From NCBI RefSeq assembly GCF_029392015.1, contig NZ_CP113925.1, forward strand, positions 744,001-808,000: 64,000 nt of DNA, in the 5' to 3' direction. The DNA comes from Bifidobacterium sp. ESL0728. Lineage in GTDB: Bacteria; Actinomycetota; Actinomycetes; Actinomycetales; Bifidobacteriaceae. Made by a program: the position numbers and the translations under genes. Below the pieces are notes generated by a model. It was not told the DNA's origin. It saw only the letters and a program-made list of their open reading frames with translations, and made no database searches. How positions within the stretch are numbered: the stretch's first letter is position 1; each line of letters starts with the position of its first letter. Positions 9,209 through 18,091 of the stretch are shown in pieces.

Positions 9209-9280
9209 ACTTCCATTGTGCCACAGTCGTAGGGCGAAAGGGCGAGGTTTGTGCGGTATCACAACCAATCGCACACAGCC

Positions 9281-9490
9281 GTTGTGCGGTTGGCCAATGG
9301 ATTGCTGCTGGTAAACGGACTCTGGTTTCCTGTTGCGTGCAGTTTTCCGGCACCAAAGTGTGGTGTTGCTGGTAAACGGATTCTGACCATCGTCAAGATG
9401 CGGTTTCCCGGCATTAATGTGTGGCGATGCCGGTATTTGGACTTTGCGATATTTTTGTATGCGGTTTCCGGCATCAATCTGTAGGTCGGC
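9281..9490. repeat. 61-bp tandem repeat array (family also at 41.3 kb)
   Basis: Three full units at 9281-9341, 9342-9402 and 9403-9463, each 61 bp, and a partial fourth from 9464. The shared core is gttt(c)ccggca..aa..tgtg followed by tgctggtaaacgga. The array fills the middle of the 470-bp gap between pgm and the DUF3290 gene. The unit is not a multiple of three, so it is non-coding. A related array is at 41275-41450. Confidence 0.8.
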
Positions 9491-9680
9491 AATGGATGTC
9501 GTTGGAAATGCGAAGCAAAATGAGCGCGTTGTAGTCAGACGTTCTGGTACCTATAGCGGTCATACGGCTGGAAAATGTCATATAAATTCTCCTGTGAGCG
9601 CCAAACGCAAGTTACGTATTGCGTCGAACCTACGATGAAACGGGAGAAATCACCCGTCAACCTACGTTTGAGGCGTTTCC

Positions 9681-10121
9681 ATGACATTTTACGGCATCAA
9701 TTACCTGCAAAGCCAGCACGGCATCAATCAGGTCGTGCGCTTCGTCATCATCATCGCGCTGTGCGTGGCGCTGGTTGCGTTCTTCGCCTTGTATCTGCGG
9801 CACCGGCTCAAGACGAAATACCGCGATTTGGGCATCATCGCGCTGCTGCTGGCGGTGCTGGTGGTCGGTAGCGGCTATACGCAATTCCAGCAAAGCGAGA
9901 CGGCCAGTGCGAAAAGCGAGCAGATGGTCAATTTCGTCACGCAGGTCGCCAAGGAGCGGCACGTTTCGCAGGACGATGTGCTCGTCAATTCAAAGTATCT
10001 GAATCAGGACGTCATCGTCAAGATCGGCAAAAAGTACTATACGGTGAACCTCAACACGGACTACACGGCTTACAAACTCACCGAAACCCACATGCTCACC
10101 GACGTCAAAGTAGAGAAGTGA
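9681..10121 (+). CDS. DUF3290 family membrane protein
   Basis: 146 aa. The N-terminal half has two hydrophobic segments (about residues 18-40 and 50-66) and the C-terminal half is a soluble domain (about 70-146) with KYLNQDVIVKIGKKYYTVN. DUF3290 proteins are nearly always encoded next to a DUF421 protein, as here. The function is unknown; an envelope role is likely from the architecture. A gagg at about 9668-9672 serves as ribosome binding site. Confidence 0.82.
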   Translation: MTFYGINYLQSQHGINQVVRFVIIIALCVALVAFFALYLRHRLKTKYRDLGIIALLLAVLVVGSGYTQFQQSETASAKSEQMVNFVTQVAKERHVSQDDVLVNSKYLNQDVIVKIGKKYYTVNLNTDYTAYKLTETHMLTDVKVEK

Positions 10122-10170
10122 ATGAGAGACATGGGGCGCGCCTTTGCGTCGTGGATACTGCTGGATACTG

Positions 10171-10254
10171 CTAGGAACAGGTCAATCCTGCGAGAAAACG
10201 TACGTTTCGACAGCCCAAAATATACGAAAACTCGCAGGATTGACCGGTTACTAG
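10171..10254 (-). repeat. Dispersed palindromic repeat, copy 1
   Basis: Imperfect 24-bp arms at 10171-10194 and 10231-10254 (core gtcaatcctgcgag / ctcgcaggattgac, 3 mismatches) around a loop containing aaaacgtacgttt. The same element occurs in opposite orientation at 45759-45840, including the loop sequence. It sits between the DUF3290 and DUF421 genes. Confidence 0.85.
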
Positions 10255-10335
10255 CGGGAACTGGATGTTCAGCCGATTAAAACTATCCAATTTTGATTAT
10301 CGTGATTAACGACATAAGCAAGTAAGGAGCTTTTC

Positions 10336-10971
10336 ATGCTCATCAGCACCACACTCATCATCAAACTCGTCGTGGGCATCGCCTTCCTGATCGTCCACAT
10401 CAACCTCTTCGGCAAGTCCAATCTCGCGCCCACCAGCGCCATGGACCAGATTCAGAACTACGTGCTCGGCGCCATCATCGGCGGCGTGATCTACAACGAA
10501 CAGATCACGGTGCTCCAGTTCGTCTTCGTTCTGGTCACCTGGACGCTTCTATGCATGATCATCAAGTTCGCCAAGGAAAACAGCCGGTTCTGCAAGAAAA
10601 TCATCGACGGAAGCCCGGTCATGTTGATTTCGCATGGCAAGGTCGACGTCGCCACCTGCATGCGCAAGGGCGTCTCCGCCAGCGACCTGATGCTCAAGCT
10701 GCGCGCGCAGGGTGTCTATGAGATTTCCAAGGTCCTGAAGGCCTACTTCGAGCAGAACGGACAGCTGACGGTGATCTGCTATGGCGACGAGTCGTTGCGA
10801 CTGCCGCTGATCGTGGACGGCCAGGTTGACACCGACGTGCTCGAAGCCATTGGCCACGACAAGGAATGGCTTGAAGACGAGGTCAAAAAGCAGGGTTACG
10901 ACGGCACCAACGGCGTGTATATCGGCGAGTATGTCTCGAAGAAGCTGGAACTGACCGGTTACGCGAAGTAG
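10336..10971 (+). CDS. DUF421 family membrane protein (YetF-like)
   Basis: 211 aa. Three hydrophobic segments in the first about 75 residues, then the cytoplasmic DUF421 domain (KIIDGSPVMLISHGKVDVATCMRKG onward, with the SASDLMLKLRAQGV helix). It is the standard partner of the upstream DUF3290 protein, here separated by 214 bp holding a palindromic repeat. Shine-Dalgarno aaggagc at about 10324-10330. Function unknown. The last codons are the seed of a downstream tandem repeat. Confidence 0.85.
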   Translation: MLISTTLIIKLVVGIAFLIVHINLFGKSNLAPTSAMDQIQNYVLGAIIGGVIYNEQITVLQFVFVLVTWTLLCMIIKFAKENSRFCKKIIDGSPVMLISHGKVDVATCMRKGVSASDLMLKLRAQGVYEISKVLKAYFEQNGQLTVICYGDESLRLPLIVDGQVDTDVLEAIGHDKEWLEDEVKKQGYDGTNGVYIGEYVSKKLELTGYAK

Positions 10972-11092
10972 CGGGGAAGTGCCCGCTGACCGGTTACGCG
11001 AAATAACGGGGAAGTATCGACTTACCTTGTGTGCGAAGTAGTGGAAAATATCTGGAACTCACGGGGTGCACGAAATAATGGGAGTAGTGGGA
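10951..11092. repeat. 35-36 bp tandem repeat seeded by the DUF421 gene tail
   Basis: Units at 10951-10985 (contains the last seven codons and stop of the DUF421 gene), 10986-11020, 11021-11056 and 11057-11092. The first two share ctgaccggttacgcgaa(g/a)ta and cggggaagt almost exactly; the later ones are diverged (gtgcgaagtagtgg, tgcacgaaataatggg). Further right, 11203-11230 holds a 10-bp repeat (gatgactgac, about 2.8 copies). Confidence 0.85.
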
Positions 11093-11239
11093 CTGGCGTA
11101 GTGCGTGCAGTTGGTGCCCGTTCCGGTTTGGGTATTTCAGTATAACGATATCCAAACGATGGCTGTCAGCAAGTAAAGATGATTGATGCCGTCTCCAAGA
11201 TGATGACTGACGATGACTGACGATGACTGCGGTTACCGT

Positions 11240-12346
11240 CTATTGATACTGTTCGATTTCCTCTTTGGCGGGGACGCGCACGCGTAACGACTTCGGCTCG
11301 ACACTGAAGCGGATATGGCTGGTGGAGCCGAGCATGTCGCCGTCGACTTGCGCCAGTGCCGGATTTTCAAGCTTGATTTCGGCCTTGACACCTTGAATCT
11401 GGTCCATCGTGGAATTTGTGGAAAGCGGGCTTTGCTGGGCTTTGCCGGTGATGGTTTGATGCATTACATCGCCGAAGAGGTTCATCCAGCCCAAGATGCC
11501 GCCCGAGGTGTCGATGATTTCGAAATCGAGCAGACCGTCGTCGAACGAGGCGTCAGGCATCAGCGAAAACACCGGAATCTGGCCGCAGTTGCCGGCCATG
11601 AACGTGCGGAAATGCACATCCCCGACGGTATGCGAACTGCCGTCGGCCGAAGTGATGGTAATGGCCCCACGATATTTCGGCGCGAAGAGGTGCTTCATGC
11701 CGCCCGAGAAATAGGCGAGCCAGCTGATGCTCTTCTTCAGTTCCGGGCTCGTGTCGCTGATCATATCGGCGTCGAAGCCGATGCCGGCGATGATAAGGAA
11801 GGCATGGGCATGGTCTTCGCCGGGCTTGTCGAGCAGCGCCATGCGCCCCATATCGACCATCCGCGAGCCGTGCGAGGTCGCGATGGCCAACGCCGCATTG
11901 ATGTCGTCGACCGGGATACCCATGTTGCGGGCGAAAAGATTGCCGGTGCCGATGGGAATGATGGCCAAAGTGTGGCCGGTTCCGCTCACCGCGCTCGCCA
12001 CGGTGCGCACGGTGCCGTCGCCGCCCACCGCCACCAGCACGTCGGCCCCGTGTTCCAGTGCTTCCAAAGCGCAGACCCGGCCGTCGCGTTCCAGCGTGGT
12101 TTCGATGAATTCGATGTCGGTGATGTTGTGGTCTTTGCAGAATTCCTCGATATGCAGGCGCGACCGCGCGGCCTGAGGCTTCGAAGGATTGATGATGAAA
12201 GCATAGCGGACCTGATCGTCGTCACGCTTGTTGAGTCTCTGCACCCTCCGCCAGCGCTTCCAGGCGCGCCAGATCAACGCGGCGGCAACGGCGAGAACGC
12301 ATACCGCGACCACGGCGACGATGACGAAAACCACAGTTCGGGACAT
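11240..12346 (-). CDS. Diacylglycerol/lipid kinase family protein
   Basis: 368 aa. An N-terminal transmembrane anchor (about residues 5-27) precedes a DAGK catalytic domain with GGDGT at 108-112 and PIGTGNLFARNMG at 131-143, and a C-terminal lid region. Family members phosphorylate diacylglycerol, sphingoid bases or similar lipids with ATP; the substrate here cannot be read from sequence. Actinobacterial relatives with an N-terminal anchor are common. Transcribed alone on the minus strand. Confidence 0.88.
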   Translation of the reverse strand: MSRTVVFVIVAVVAVCVLAVAAALIWRAWKRWRRVQRLNKRDDDQVRYAFIINPSKPQAARSRLHIEEFCKDHNITDIEFIETTLERDGRVCALEALEHGADVLVAVGGDGTVRTVASAVSGTGHTLAIIPIGTGNLFARNMGIPVDDINAALAIATSHGSRMVDMGRMALLDKPGEDHAHAFLIIAGIGFDADMISDTSPELKKSISWLAYFSGGMKHLFAPKYRGAITITSADGSSHTVGDVHFRTFMAGNCGQIPVFSLMPDASFDDGLLDFEIIDTSGGILGWMNLFGDVMHQTITGKAQQSPLSTNSTMDQIQGVKAEIKLENPALAQVDGDMLGSTSHIRFSVEPKSLRVRVPAKEEIEQYQ

Positions 12347-12639
12347 GGCTCTATTGTGACGCGATACGGTGACGTTGTGCCTGAATTTGAAAAAAAGATG
12401 AACGAAGCCTACACGTTGGTTTGCTTTGGTTTGTCGGTTTATTATTCGATTGCGACGATTCTTTCTATGGTTACAAACAATGGCGGCGTGGCTATCTGTA
12501 ATTAAAGGAAAACAGGGAGGATGCGGCCGAGGAAACAGAAACGTAACAATCCCATCTCATTATTTGTCACCGGATTATCGGCAGTGGATTGACTTCAATA
12601 TACTGTGAACCATGTTCGACATGGGGATTGAAGCAGGCT

Positions 12640-12899
12640 GCACGGCCAATGCCGTGAGCCGCTCTTTGATTGCCCGAAATGTCGGCATTCTTGCTTCGAC
12701 CCGTCGATCGCATTTGTCGTCGACCGTCGTCTGCAGCGATATTTCGGATTGATTTATTAGGTTTCATAAACGTTCAGATATTGCATCATCGCAATGGCGT
12801 AATCTGCCCGGTAAAGCGTGATGTTTTGCTTCGTGTTGGGTGGTGACCCATTTGAAGCGGATTTTAAAAATCCAACAAAAATGAGGGGAAAGTGGATTT
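12640..12899 (+). promoter_or_regulatory. Leader region of first permease, similar to that of the second
   Basis: The 553-bp gap before the permease contains no supported gene. From about 12690 it resembles the leader at 14440-14702: shared cgtcgatcg...gtcgtcg...gcgata, a short hairpin (attgc 12780-12784 with gcaat 12791-12795), then atctgcccggta at 12802-12813 and tgttttg. In the other leader the hairpin is ttgcc/ggcaa at the same place, so the pairing is kept while the bases differ. Candidate cis-regulatory RNA; no known riboswitch or T-box motif is recognisable. Confidence 0.5.
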
Positions 12900-14264
12900 A
12901 TGACGAAAGAAGAAGAACGTCCGGTGAAACGACGAGCGGACGGCGCGCAAGCCGGTGCGTCAAGTGAGGTGCAGAAAACCGAAGATTATAAGACCGATAA
13001 GGCATATGCGCTGAAATGGCATGGCCAGGATGTGCGTTGGATGCTGAGCCTGTTCGGCACAGCCATCGGCGCGGGGGTGCTGTTCCTGCCGATCGACGCG
13101 GGTGGTGCGGGCATCATCGGCATCGTGCTCATGCTGCTGGTGGCCTATCCGCTGGCCTATTTCGCGCATCGTGCGATGTGCCGGTTCGTGCTTTCGGCCA
13201 GGAACCCGGGCGACGACATCACCGACGTGGTCGAGCAGCATTTCGGCTTCGGTTTCGGCATGGTCTTCACCATCATCTACTTCGTCGAGGTGCTGGTCAT
13301 CCTGCTGATGTATTCGGTCTCCATCACCAATACCGCCGAAAGCTTCATCGTCAACCAGCTGCACATGTCCGCTCCGCCGCGTTGGCTGCTTTCCCTCGTG
13401 CTTGTCGCCGTGCTGATTCTGATCATGACCTGCGGAACCCGAGCCGTGACCCGCGTGATGAGCTGGCTGACCTGGCCGGTCATCGCAGTATTGGTGATTT
13501 TCGCGCTCTATCTCATCCCGCGCTGGAACCCTTCCATGCTCACCAGCATTCCCAGAAACGCGGCCGGCGGCTTTGATTTCAGCACACTTCTGCTTGATCT
13601 GTGGCTTTTGGTCCCCGTCATCGTGCTCACGTTCGATCATTCCGCCATCGTCTCTTCGTTCTCCGTCAACGTGCGCAAGCGTTACGGCAAGTATTCCGAC
13701 GACAAGATCGGCAAGATTTTGAAGCTCGGCGAGCCCATGATGGTCACCGTCGTGCTCTTCTTCGTATTGAGCAGCGACCTGGCCCTGACGCCCGGCGACT
13801 TGGTGAAGGCCAAGGCACAGAACGTTTCCATCCTGAGCTACCTGGCCAACATGCTCAATACCCCAGCCATCTCCTGGATCGCCTCCATCACCGCGTTCGT
13901 CTGCATTTTCAAGGCGTTCCTCGGCCACTATCTGGGCGTCGAGGAAGGGCTCGGCGGCATCATCCGCAAGGTGACGCACGTCAAGGGGGTCGTGGTCGAA
14001 CGCAAGAAGCTCAATGTGCTCGTCAACGTTCTGATGTTCGTCGCCTGCTGGCTTGTCGCGTGGGCCAACCCCTCCGCCATCGGCATGATCGAGACCATGG
14101 CCGGCCCGCTCATCGCTTTCGTGCTTCTGCTGCTGCCGATGTACGGAGTCCATAAGGTGCCGGCGCTCAAGAAATACTCCCACAAGATCAGCAACGTGTT
14201 CATCGTGGTCGTCGGCGTGGTCGCGGTCAGCGCCATCTTCTACAACATCGTCGAATTGTTCTGA
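12900..14264 (+). CDS. HAAAP-family amino acid permease (serine/threonine type), copy 1
   Basis: 454 aa with a charged N-terminal tail (about 38 residues) and about 11 hydrophobic segments. The first helix contains the family signature GTAIGAGVLFLPIDAGG, as in SdaC/TdcC proton- or sodium-coupled serine/threonine carriers. Later blocks VLTFDHSAIVSSFSVNVR and VCIFKAFLGHYLGVEEGLGG are also SdaC-like. Very similar to the second permease at 14703 and followed by serS, which supports serine as substrate by context. Ends at a clear terminator. Confidence 0.85.
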   Translation: MTKEEERPVKRRADGAQAGASSEVQKTEDYKTDKAYALKWHGQDVRWMLSLFGTAIGAGVLFLPIDAGGAGIIGIVLMLLVAYPLAYFAHRAMCRFVLSARNPGDDITDVVEQHFGFGFGMVFTIIYFVEVLVILLMYSVSITNTAESFIVNQLHMSAPPRWLLSLVLVAVLILIMTCGTRAVTRVMSWLTWPVIAVLVIFALYLIPRWNPSMLTSIPRNAAGGFDFSTLLLDLWLLVPVIVLTFDHSAIVSSFSVNVRKRYGKYSDDKIGKILKLGEPMMVTVVLFFVLSSDLALTPGDLVKAKAQNVSILSYLANMLNTPAISWIASITAFVCIFKAFLGHYLGVEEGLGGIIRKVTHVKGVVVERKKLNVLVNVLMFVACWLVAWANPSAIGMIETMAGPLIAFVLLLLPMYGVHKVPALKKYSHKISNVFIVVVGVVAVSAIFYNIVELF

Positions 14265-14282
14265 CATTTCGCTTTCCTGCCA

Positions 14283-14327
14283 AATAGCCTGTGAGCCTGA
14301 AAATTATGCGCTCGCAGGCTATTTTTA
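14283..14327 (+). terminator. Terminator of permease 1
   Basis: Stem aatagcctgtgagc (14283-14296) with gctcgcaggctatt (14310-14323), one mismatch, followed by ttt. Confidence 0.85.
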
Positions 14328-14439
14328 TGGTTTATTTGGATTATCCTGTCTCAAAATGTGTCGGGGGATTTGTTTTTCCTCATGACATGGCTATGGTAGT
14401 TTCTATGTTCACTTTGGCAATGGAATCAGGCGTCGCGAC

Positions 14440-14702
14440 GATTGTCGCGCGTCGTTTCAGCGTTGCCCAAAGCATGGATTTCTCGCGTTCGTCGCGTCGA
14501 TCGTTTTCGTCGGTCGTCGCAGATCGCGATATCTCGGGTTCATCGTCTGAACTTCGTTAACACCGCAATATCGCATTGCCGCGACGGCAAGGTCATCTGC
14601 CCGGTAGTGCGAGGTGTTTTGTTCCGTTATTGAGCAGTTTCCTCAATTGAAGCGAATCCCAATCAATAAGCCAAGAAACAAAACATCAGAAAGTGGTATC
14701 TT
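14440..14702 (+). promoter_or_regulatory. Leader region of second permease
   Basis: Counterpart of the leader at 12640-12899. It has a hairpin ttgcc (14576-14580) / ggcaa (14586-14590), then atctgcccggta at 14595-14606, ggtgttttg, and ttgaagcg further down. The motif lies 108 bp before the ATG, against 98 bp in copy 1. No ORF in this gap is credible. Confidence 0.5.
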
Positions 14703-16055
14703 ATGACAGCGCAACAAAAGCAACCGGCAAAACGACGAACGGCAGAGGTGCAGACCGAAATGCCCAAGGAAAAGCAGGTCGGCGAAGACTATGCGATGAA
14801 ATGGCATGGCCAGGACGTGCGTTGGATGCTGAGCCTGTTCGGCACGGCCATCGGCGCGGGTGTTTTGTTCCTGCCCATCGACGTGGGCGGGGTTGGCACG
14901 CTTGGTCTGTTGTTGACTGTCATCATCGCCCTGCCGCTGGCCTATTTCGCGCACCGTGCGATGTGCCGGTTCGTGCTTTCGGCCAAAGCTCCGGGCGATG
15001 ACATCACCGACGTGGTGGAGCAGCATTTCGGCTTCGGTTTTGGCATGGTCTTCACGCTGATTTATTTCGCGCAGATTTTCGTGCTGCTGATGGTCTATTC
15101 CATTTCCATCACCAACACCGCCGAAAGCTTCATCGTCAACCAGCTGCATATGCACGCGCCGCCCCGCGGCTTGCTCTCCCTGATTCTGATCGCCATCCTC
15201 ATCGTCATCGTCACCTGCGGCACCACCATCGTCACCCGTGTGATGAGCTGGATGACGTGGCCGGTCATCGCGGTGCTTGTGCTGTTCGCGCTTTACCTTA
15301 TTCCGCGCTGGAACCCGTCCATGCTCACCAGCTATCCGCAGAACGCGGGCGGCGGTCTCGACCTGGGCAAGCTGGCGCTGAACCTGTGGCTGCTCATCCC
15401 GGTGATCGTGCTCACTTTCGACCATTCCGCCATCGTTTCCTCCTTCTCCGTCAACGTACGCTTGGAATACGGTGCGAAATACGCCGAACGCAAGGCCATC
15501 AAGATTCTGAAGGCGGGGGAGCCCATGATGGTCGCCGTCGTCCTGTTCTTCGTCATTTCCAGCGATTTGGCGCTCGACCCGGCAAGCCTCGCCAAAGCCA
15601 AGGTGCAGAACGTCTCCATCCTGAGCTATCTGGCCAATATCCTCAACAGCCCGGTCATCTCCTGGGTTGCGGCGCTGACCTCATTCTTCTGCATTTTCAA
15701 GGCGTTCCTCGGCCACTACCTCGGTGTCGAGGAAGGGCTCGGCGGCATCATCCGCAAGGTGGCGCAGACGCGGCATCGTGTCATCAAGCGTGGCCCGCTG
15801 CGTGTGGCCGTCAACGTCATCATGTTCTTCGCCTGCTGGTTCATTGCCTGGGCCAATCCTTCCGTCATCGGCATGCTCGAGACGATGGCCGGCCCGCTCA
15901 TCGCCTTCGTGCTGATGCTCCTGCCGATGTACGCGATCCACAAGGTGCCGGTGCTGCAGAAGTACAGGGGCAAGGCCAGCAACGTCTTCATTTTCGTGGT
16001 CGGCCTTATCGCCGTCACCGCGATCTTCTACAACATCGTGGAACTGTTCGTATGA
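14703..16055 (+). CDS. HAAAP-family amino acid permease (serine/threonine type), copy 2
   Basis: 450 aa, same architecture as copy 1: hydrophilic tail, GTAIGAGVLFLPIDVGG in helix 1, VVEQHFGFGFGMVF, VLTFDHSAIVSSFSV and FKAFLGHYLGVEEGLGG. The two proteins agree across most of their length and differ mainly in the tail and in some membrane segments, so this is a tandem duplication. Probably an amino acid/cation symporter in the cytoplasmic membrane. serS starts 165 bp downstream on the same strand. Confidence 0.85.
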   Translation: MTAQQKQPAKRRTAEVQTEMPKEKQVGEDYAMKWHGQDVRWMLSLFGTAIGAGVLFLPIDVGGVGTLGLLLTVIIALPLAYFAHRAMCRFVLSAKAPGDDITDVVEQHFGFGFGMVFTLIYFAQIFVLLMVYSISITNTAESFIVNQLHMHAPPRGLLSLILIAILIVIVTCGTTIVTRVMSWMTWPVIAVLVLFALYLIPRWNPSMLTSYPQNAGGGLDLGKLALNLWLLIPVIVLTFDHSAIVSSFSVNVRLEYGAKYAERKAIKILKAGEPMMVAVVLFFVISSDLALDPASLAKAKVQNVSILSYLANILNSPVISWVAALTSFFCIFKAFLGHYLGVEEGLGGIIRKVAQTRHRVIKRGPLRVAVNVIMFFACWFIAWANPSVIGMLETMAGPLIAFVLMLLPMYAIHKVPVLQKYRGKASNVFIFVVGLIAVTAIFYNIVELFV

Positions 16056-16220
16056 TGCGGGTTGGCGGTGTTTTGGATTGTTGAAGCGCGTTGCGGTAAA
16101 TAGCAGATATGGATAATGAATATTGATATTTATCTGTGTCGGTAAAGGCAAAACGGGGTGCCTGCCGGCGGGTTTGTTGCCGGGCTGTAGGTGTCCCTTT
16201 AAGAAAGTAGGCTTGAAGTT

Positions 16221-17507
16221 ATGCTAGATATTCAATTTATTCGTGAACATCCCGACGTTGTGCGGGAATCCCAGCGCAAGCGCGGGGAATCCGTCGAACT
16301 TGTCGACGAGGTTTTGAAGCAGGACGAAACCCGTCGCGCCGCCCTCAAATCGTACGAGGAAGCGCGTGCCAGCCAGAAGGCCATGGGCAAGAAGGTCGCT
16401 ACCGCCGCTCCCGACGAGAAGGCCGCGCTGATCGCGCAGACCAAGGATTTGGCCAACAAGGTCGCCGAATACAAGAAGACTTCCGACGATGCAGCTGCGG
16501 CCTACACCAAGGCCATGTGGCAGTTCTCCAACATCGTCGAGCCCGAGGCCCCCGAAGGCGGTGAGGACGATTACGTGGTGGTGCAGAAGGTCGGCACGCC
16601 GCGCGATTTCAAGGCCGAGGGCTTTGAGCCCAAGGATCACCTGACGCTGGGTATCGGCGTGGCCGGCATCGACATGCGTCGTGGCGTCAAGGTCTCCGGA
16701 TCGCGTTTCTACTTCCTGCGCGGCGCCGTCGCCCGCATGCAGATCGCCATGCTCACCATGGCCGTCGACCAGGCCGAGGAGAACGGCTTCACGCTGGCCA
16801 TCACCCCGACGCTGGTGCGTCCAGAAGTTATGGCTGGAACCGGCTTTTTGAACTCGCACGCCGATGAGATTTATCGTTTGCGTGAACCTGATGACCAGTA
16901 CTTGGTCGGCACCTCGGAAGTGGCGCTCGCTGGTATGCACGAGAACGAGATTCTTGATCTTGGCAATGGCCCGCTGAAGTATTGCGGCTGGTCGAGCTGC
17001 TACCGCCGCGAGGCCGGTGCTGCGGGCAAGGATACCTCAGGCATCATTCGCGTCCACCAGTTCGACAAGGTGGAGATGTTCGTTTACTGCAAGCAGGAAG
17101 ATTCTCGCGAGATGCACAAGCAGCTGCTTGGCATGGAGGAGCAGATGCTGGCCAAGGTCGAGGTGCCTTACCGCACCATCGACACCGCCGCCGGCGACCT
17201 CGGTTCCTCCGCCGCGCGCAAGTTCGACAACGAGGCTTGGGTGCCGACACAGGGCCGTTACCGCGAGCTCACGTCCACTTCGAACTGCACCGAGTATCAG
17301 GCCCGCCGCCTCAACATCCGCGAGCGTACCGAGGACGGTTCCACCCGTCCGGTTTCCACGCTGAACGGCACGCTGGCCACCACGCGCTGGCTCGTCGCCA
17401 TCCTCGAGAACCATCAGCAGAAAGACGGCTCCATCGAGATTCCGAAGGCCATGCGTCCCTACATGGGCGGCCGCGAGGTCATCGAGCCCACCAAGTGGGA
17501 GGCGTGA
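16221..17507 (+). CDS. serS: Seryl-tRNA synthetase
   Basis: 428 aa, full length. Class II synthetase charging tRNA-Ser and tRNA-Sec-type substrates. The N-terminal antiparallel coiled coil (about residues 20-105) that grips the tRNA long arm is present, as are motif 2 (SSCYRREAGAAGKDTSGIIR) and motif 3 (LNGTLATTRWLVAILENHQ), plus ELTSTSNCTEYQARR. A tRNA-Ser gene follows 92 bp downstream and two permeases precede it, giving a serine-themed cluster. Confidence 0.97.
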   Translation: MLDIQFIREHPDVVRESQRKRGESVELVDEVLKQDETRRAALKSYEEARASQKAMGKKVATAAPDEKAALIAQTKDLANKVAEYKKTSDDAAAAYTKAMWQFSNIVEPEAPEGGEDDYVVVQKVGTPRDFKAEGFEPKDHLTLGIGVAGIDMRRGVKVSGSRFYFLRGAVARMQIAMLTMAVDQAEENGFTLAITPTLVRPEVMAGTGFLNSHADEIYRLREPDDQYLVGTSEVALAGMHENEILDLGNGPLKYCGWSSCYRREAGAAGKDTSGIIRVHQFDKVEMFVYCKQEDSREMHKQLLGMEEQMLAKVEVPYRTIDTAAGDLGSSAARKFDNEAWVPTQGRYRELTSTSNCTEYQARRLNIRERTEDGSTRPVSTLNGTLATTRWLVAILENHQQKDGSIEIPKAMRPYMGGREVIEPTKWEA

Positions 17508-17599
17508 TTCGTTGCGTTTTCGGTGACGCGCCTGCTGTCTGCGGGCGGTTGCTATAATTTCATTCGTTGCGTTTGCGGTGCAAGTCGTTAGCGCAACAT

Positions 17600-17684
17600 G
17601 GACAGGTGTCTGAGCGGCCGAAAGAGACGGTCTTGAAAACCGTTGAGGAGCAATCCTCCGCGAGTTCGAATCTCGCCCTGTCCG
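17600..17684 (+). tRNA. tRNA-Ser (UGA)
   Basis: 85 nt. Acceptor ggacagg / cctgtcc, anticodon stem acggt / accgt with loop cttgaaa (anticodon TGA), a long variable arm and T arm gagttcgaatctc. Discriminator G; CCA is not encoded. Its 3' end is the integration site of the adjacent small island. Confidence 0.95.
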
Positions 17685-17692
17685 CATTACAA
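17666..17692. repeat. Left 27-bp att-like direct repeat (in tRNA-Ser)
   Basis: Positions 17666-17692 (tcgaatctcgccctgtccg onward) are identical to 20502-20528. They cover the T-arm 3' half, acceptor 3' strand and 8 bases past the tRNA. Identity segments of this kind are the standard attL/attR footprint of tRNA-targeting integrases. Confidence 0.88.
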
Positions 17693-17730
17693 AATGGGTT
17701 CTGGGTACTTGTCTATCCAGAACTCATTTG
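17692..17730 (+). terminator. Terminator-like hairpin after tRNA-Ser
   Basis: aaatgggttctgg (17692-17704) with ccagaactcattt (17717-17729), one G-T pair. A different hairpin follows the right att copy at 20527. The remaining bases to 18091 hold no gene I can support. Confidence 0.6.
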
Positions 17731-18044
17731 CTTTATCGAAAAGCCAGTGGCGGCAACGATTTCGGCGTTATGCGCGTTCATCTGTAGGAACTGTATATAT
17801 CCTCGTCGATATACTTCTATAGCTTTCTCTAACGGGGCGAAATGCGGGGCGAGAAAATGCGTTCATTGAGCTTGCCCCTCTTCTCGGTAATTGGGTGATT
17901 TCGCAGGAAATGTAATATGCCAATCTGGGCTTGTAATCGTATGGCTCCTGTTTGTGGGAGTTTTTGTAGTGAGCTGTCCTACCTGTGTGCAGGCAAGTTA
18001 AGCTGAGTTCTTTTAAGGAAGTGGGTAGTCATAGTAATAACTTG

Positions 18045-18091
18045 AAAGGTAACGTAAACAAGAGTAAATTTAACTTAAAAAGGAGTAAATT
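18045..18091 (+). promoter_or_regulatory. Candidate operator and ribosome binding site of the RelB/YafQ operon
   Basis: Directly before the antitoxin start, gagtaaattt and ggagtaaatt flank a tttaacttaaa near-palindrome. RelB-type antitoxins repress their own promoter at such inverted repeats. The aaaggag of the second repeat is also the Shine-Dalgarno. Confidence 0.4.

Noticed and set aside
9281-9490. CRISPR array
   Set aside because: Units are contiguous and degenerate with no constant repeat/variable spacer structure, and no cas genes are present.
12640-12899. T-box leader upstream of the permeases
   Set aside because: No T-box consensus (the AGGGUGGNACCGCG core) and no specifier stem could be identified.
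12960-14267. 435-codon open frame on the minus strand across permease 1
   Set aside because: Antisense shadow of a GC-rich membrane-protein gene; composition is His/Asp/Gln-rich without family features, and the same shadow appears over permease 2 and cydA.
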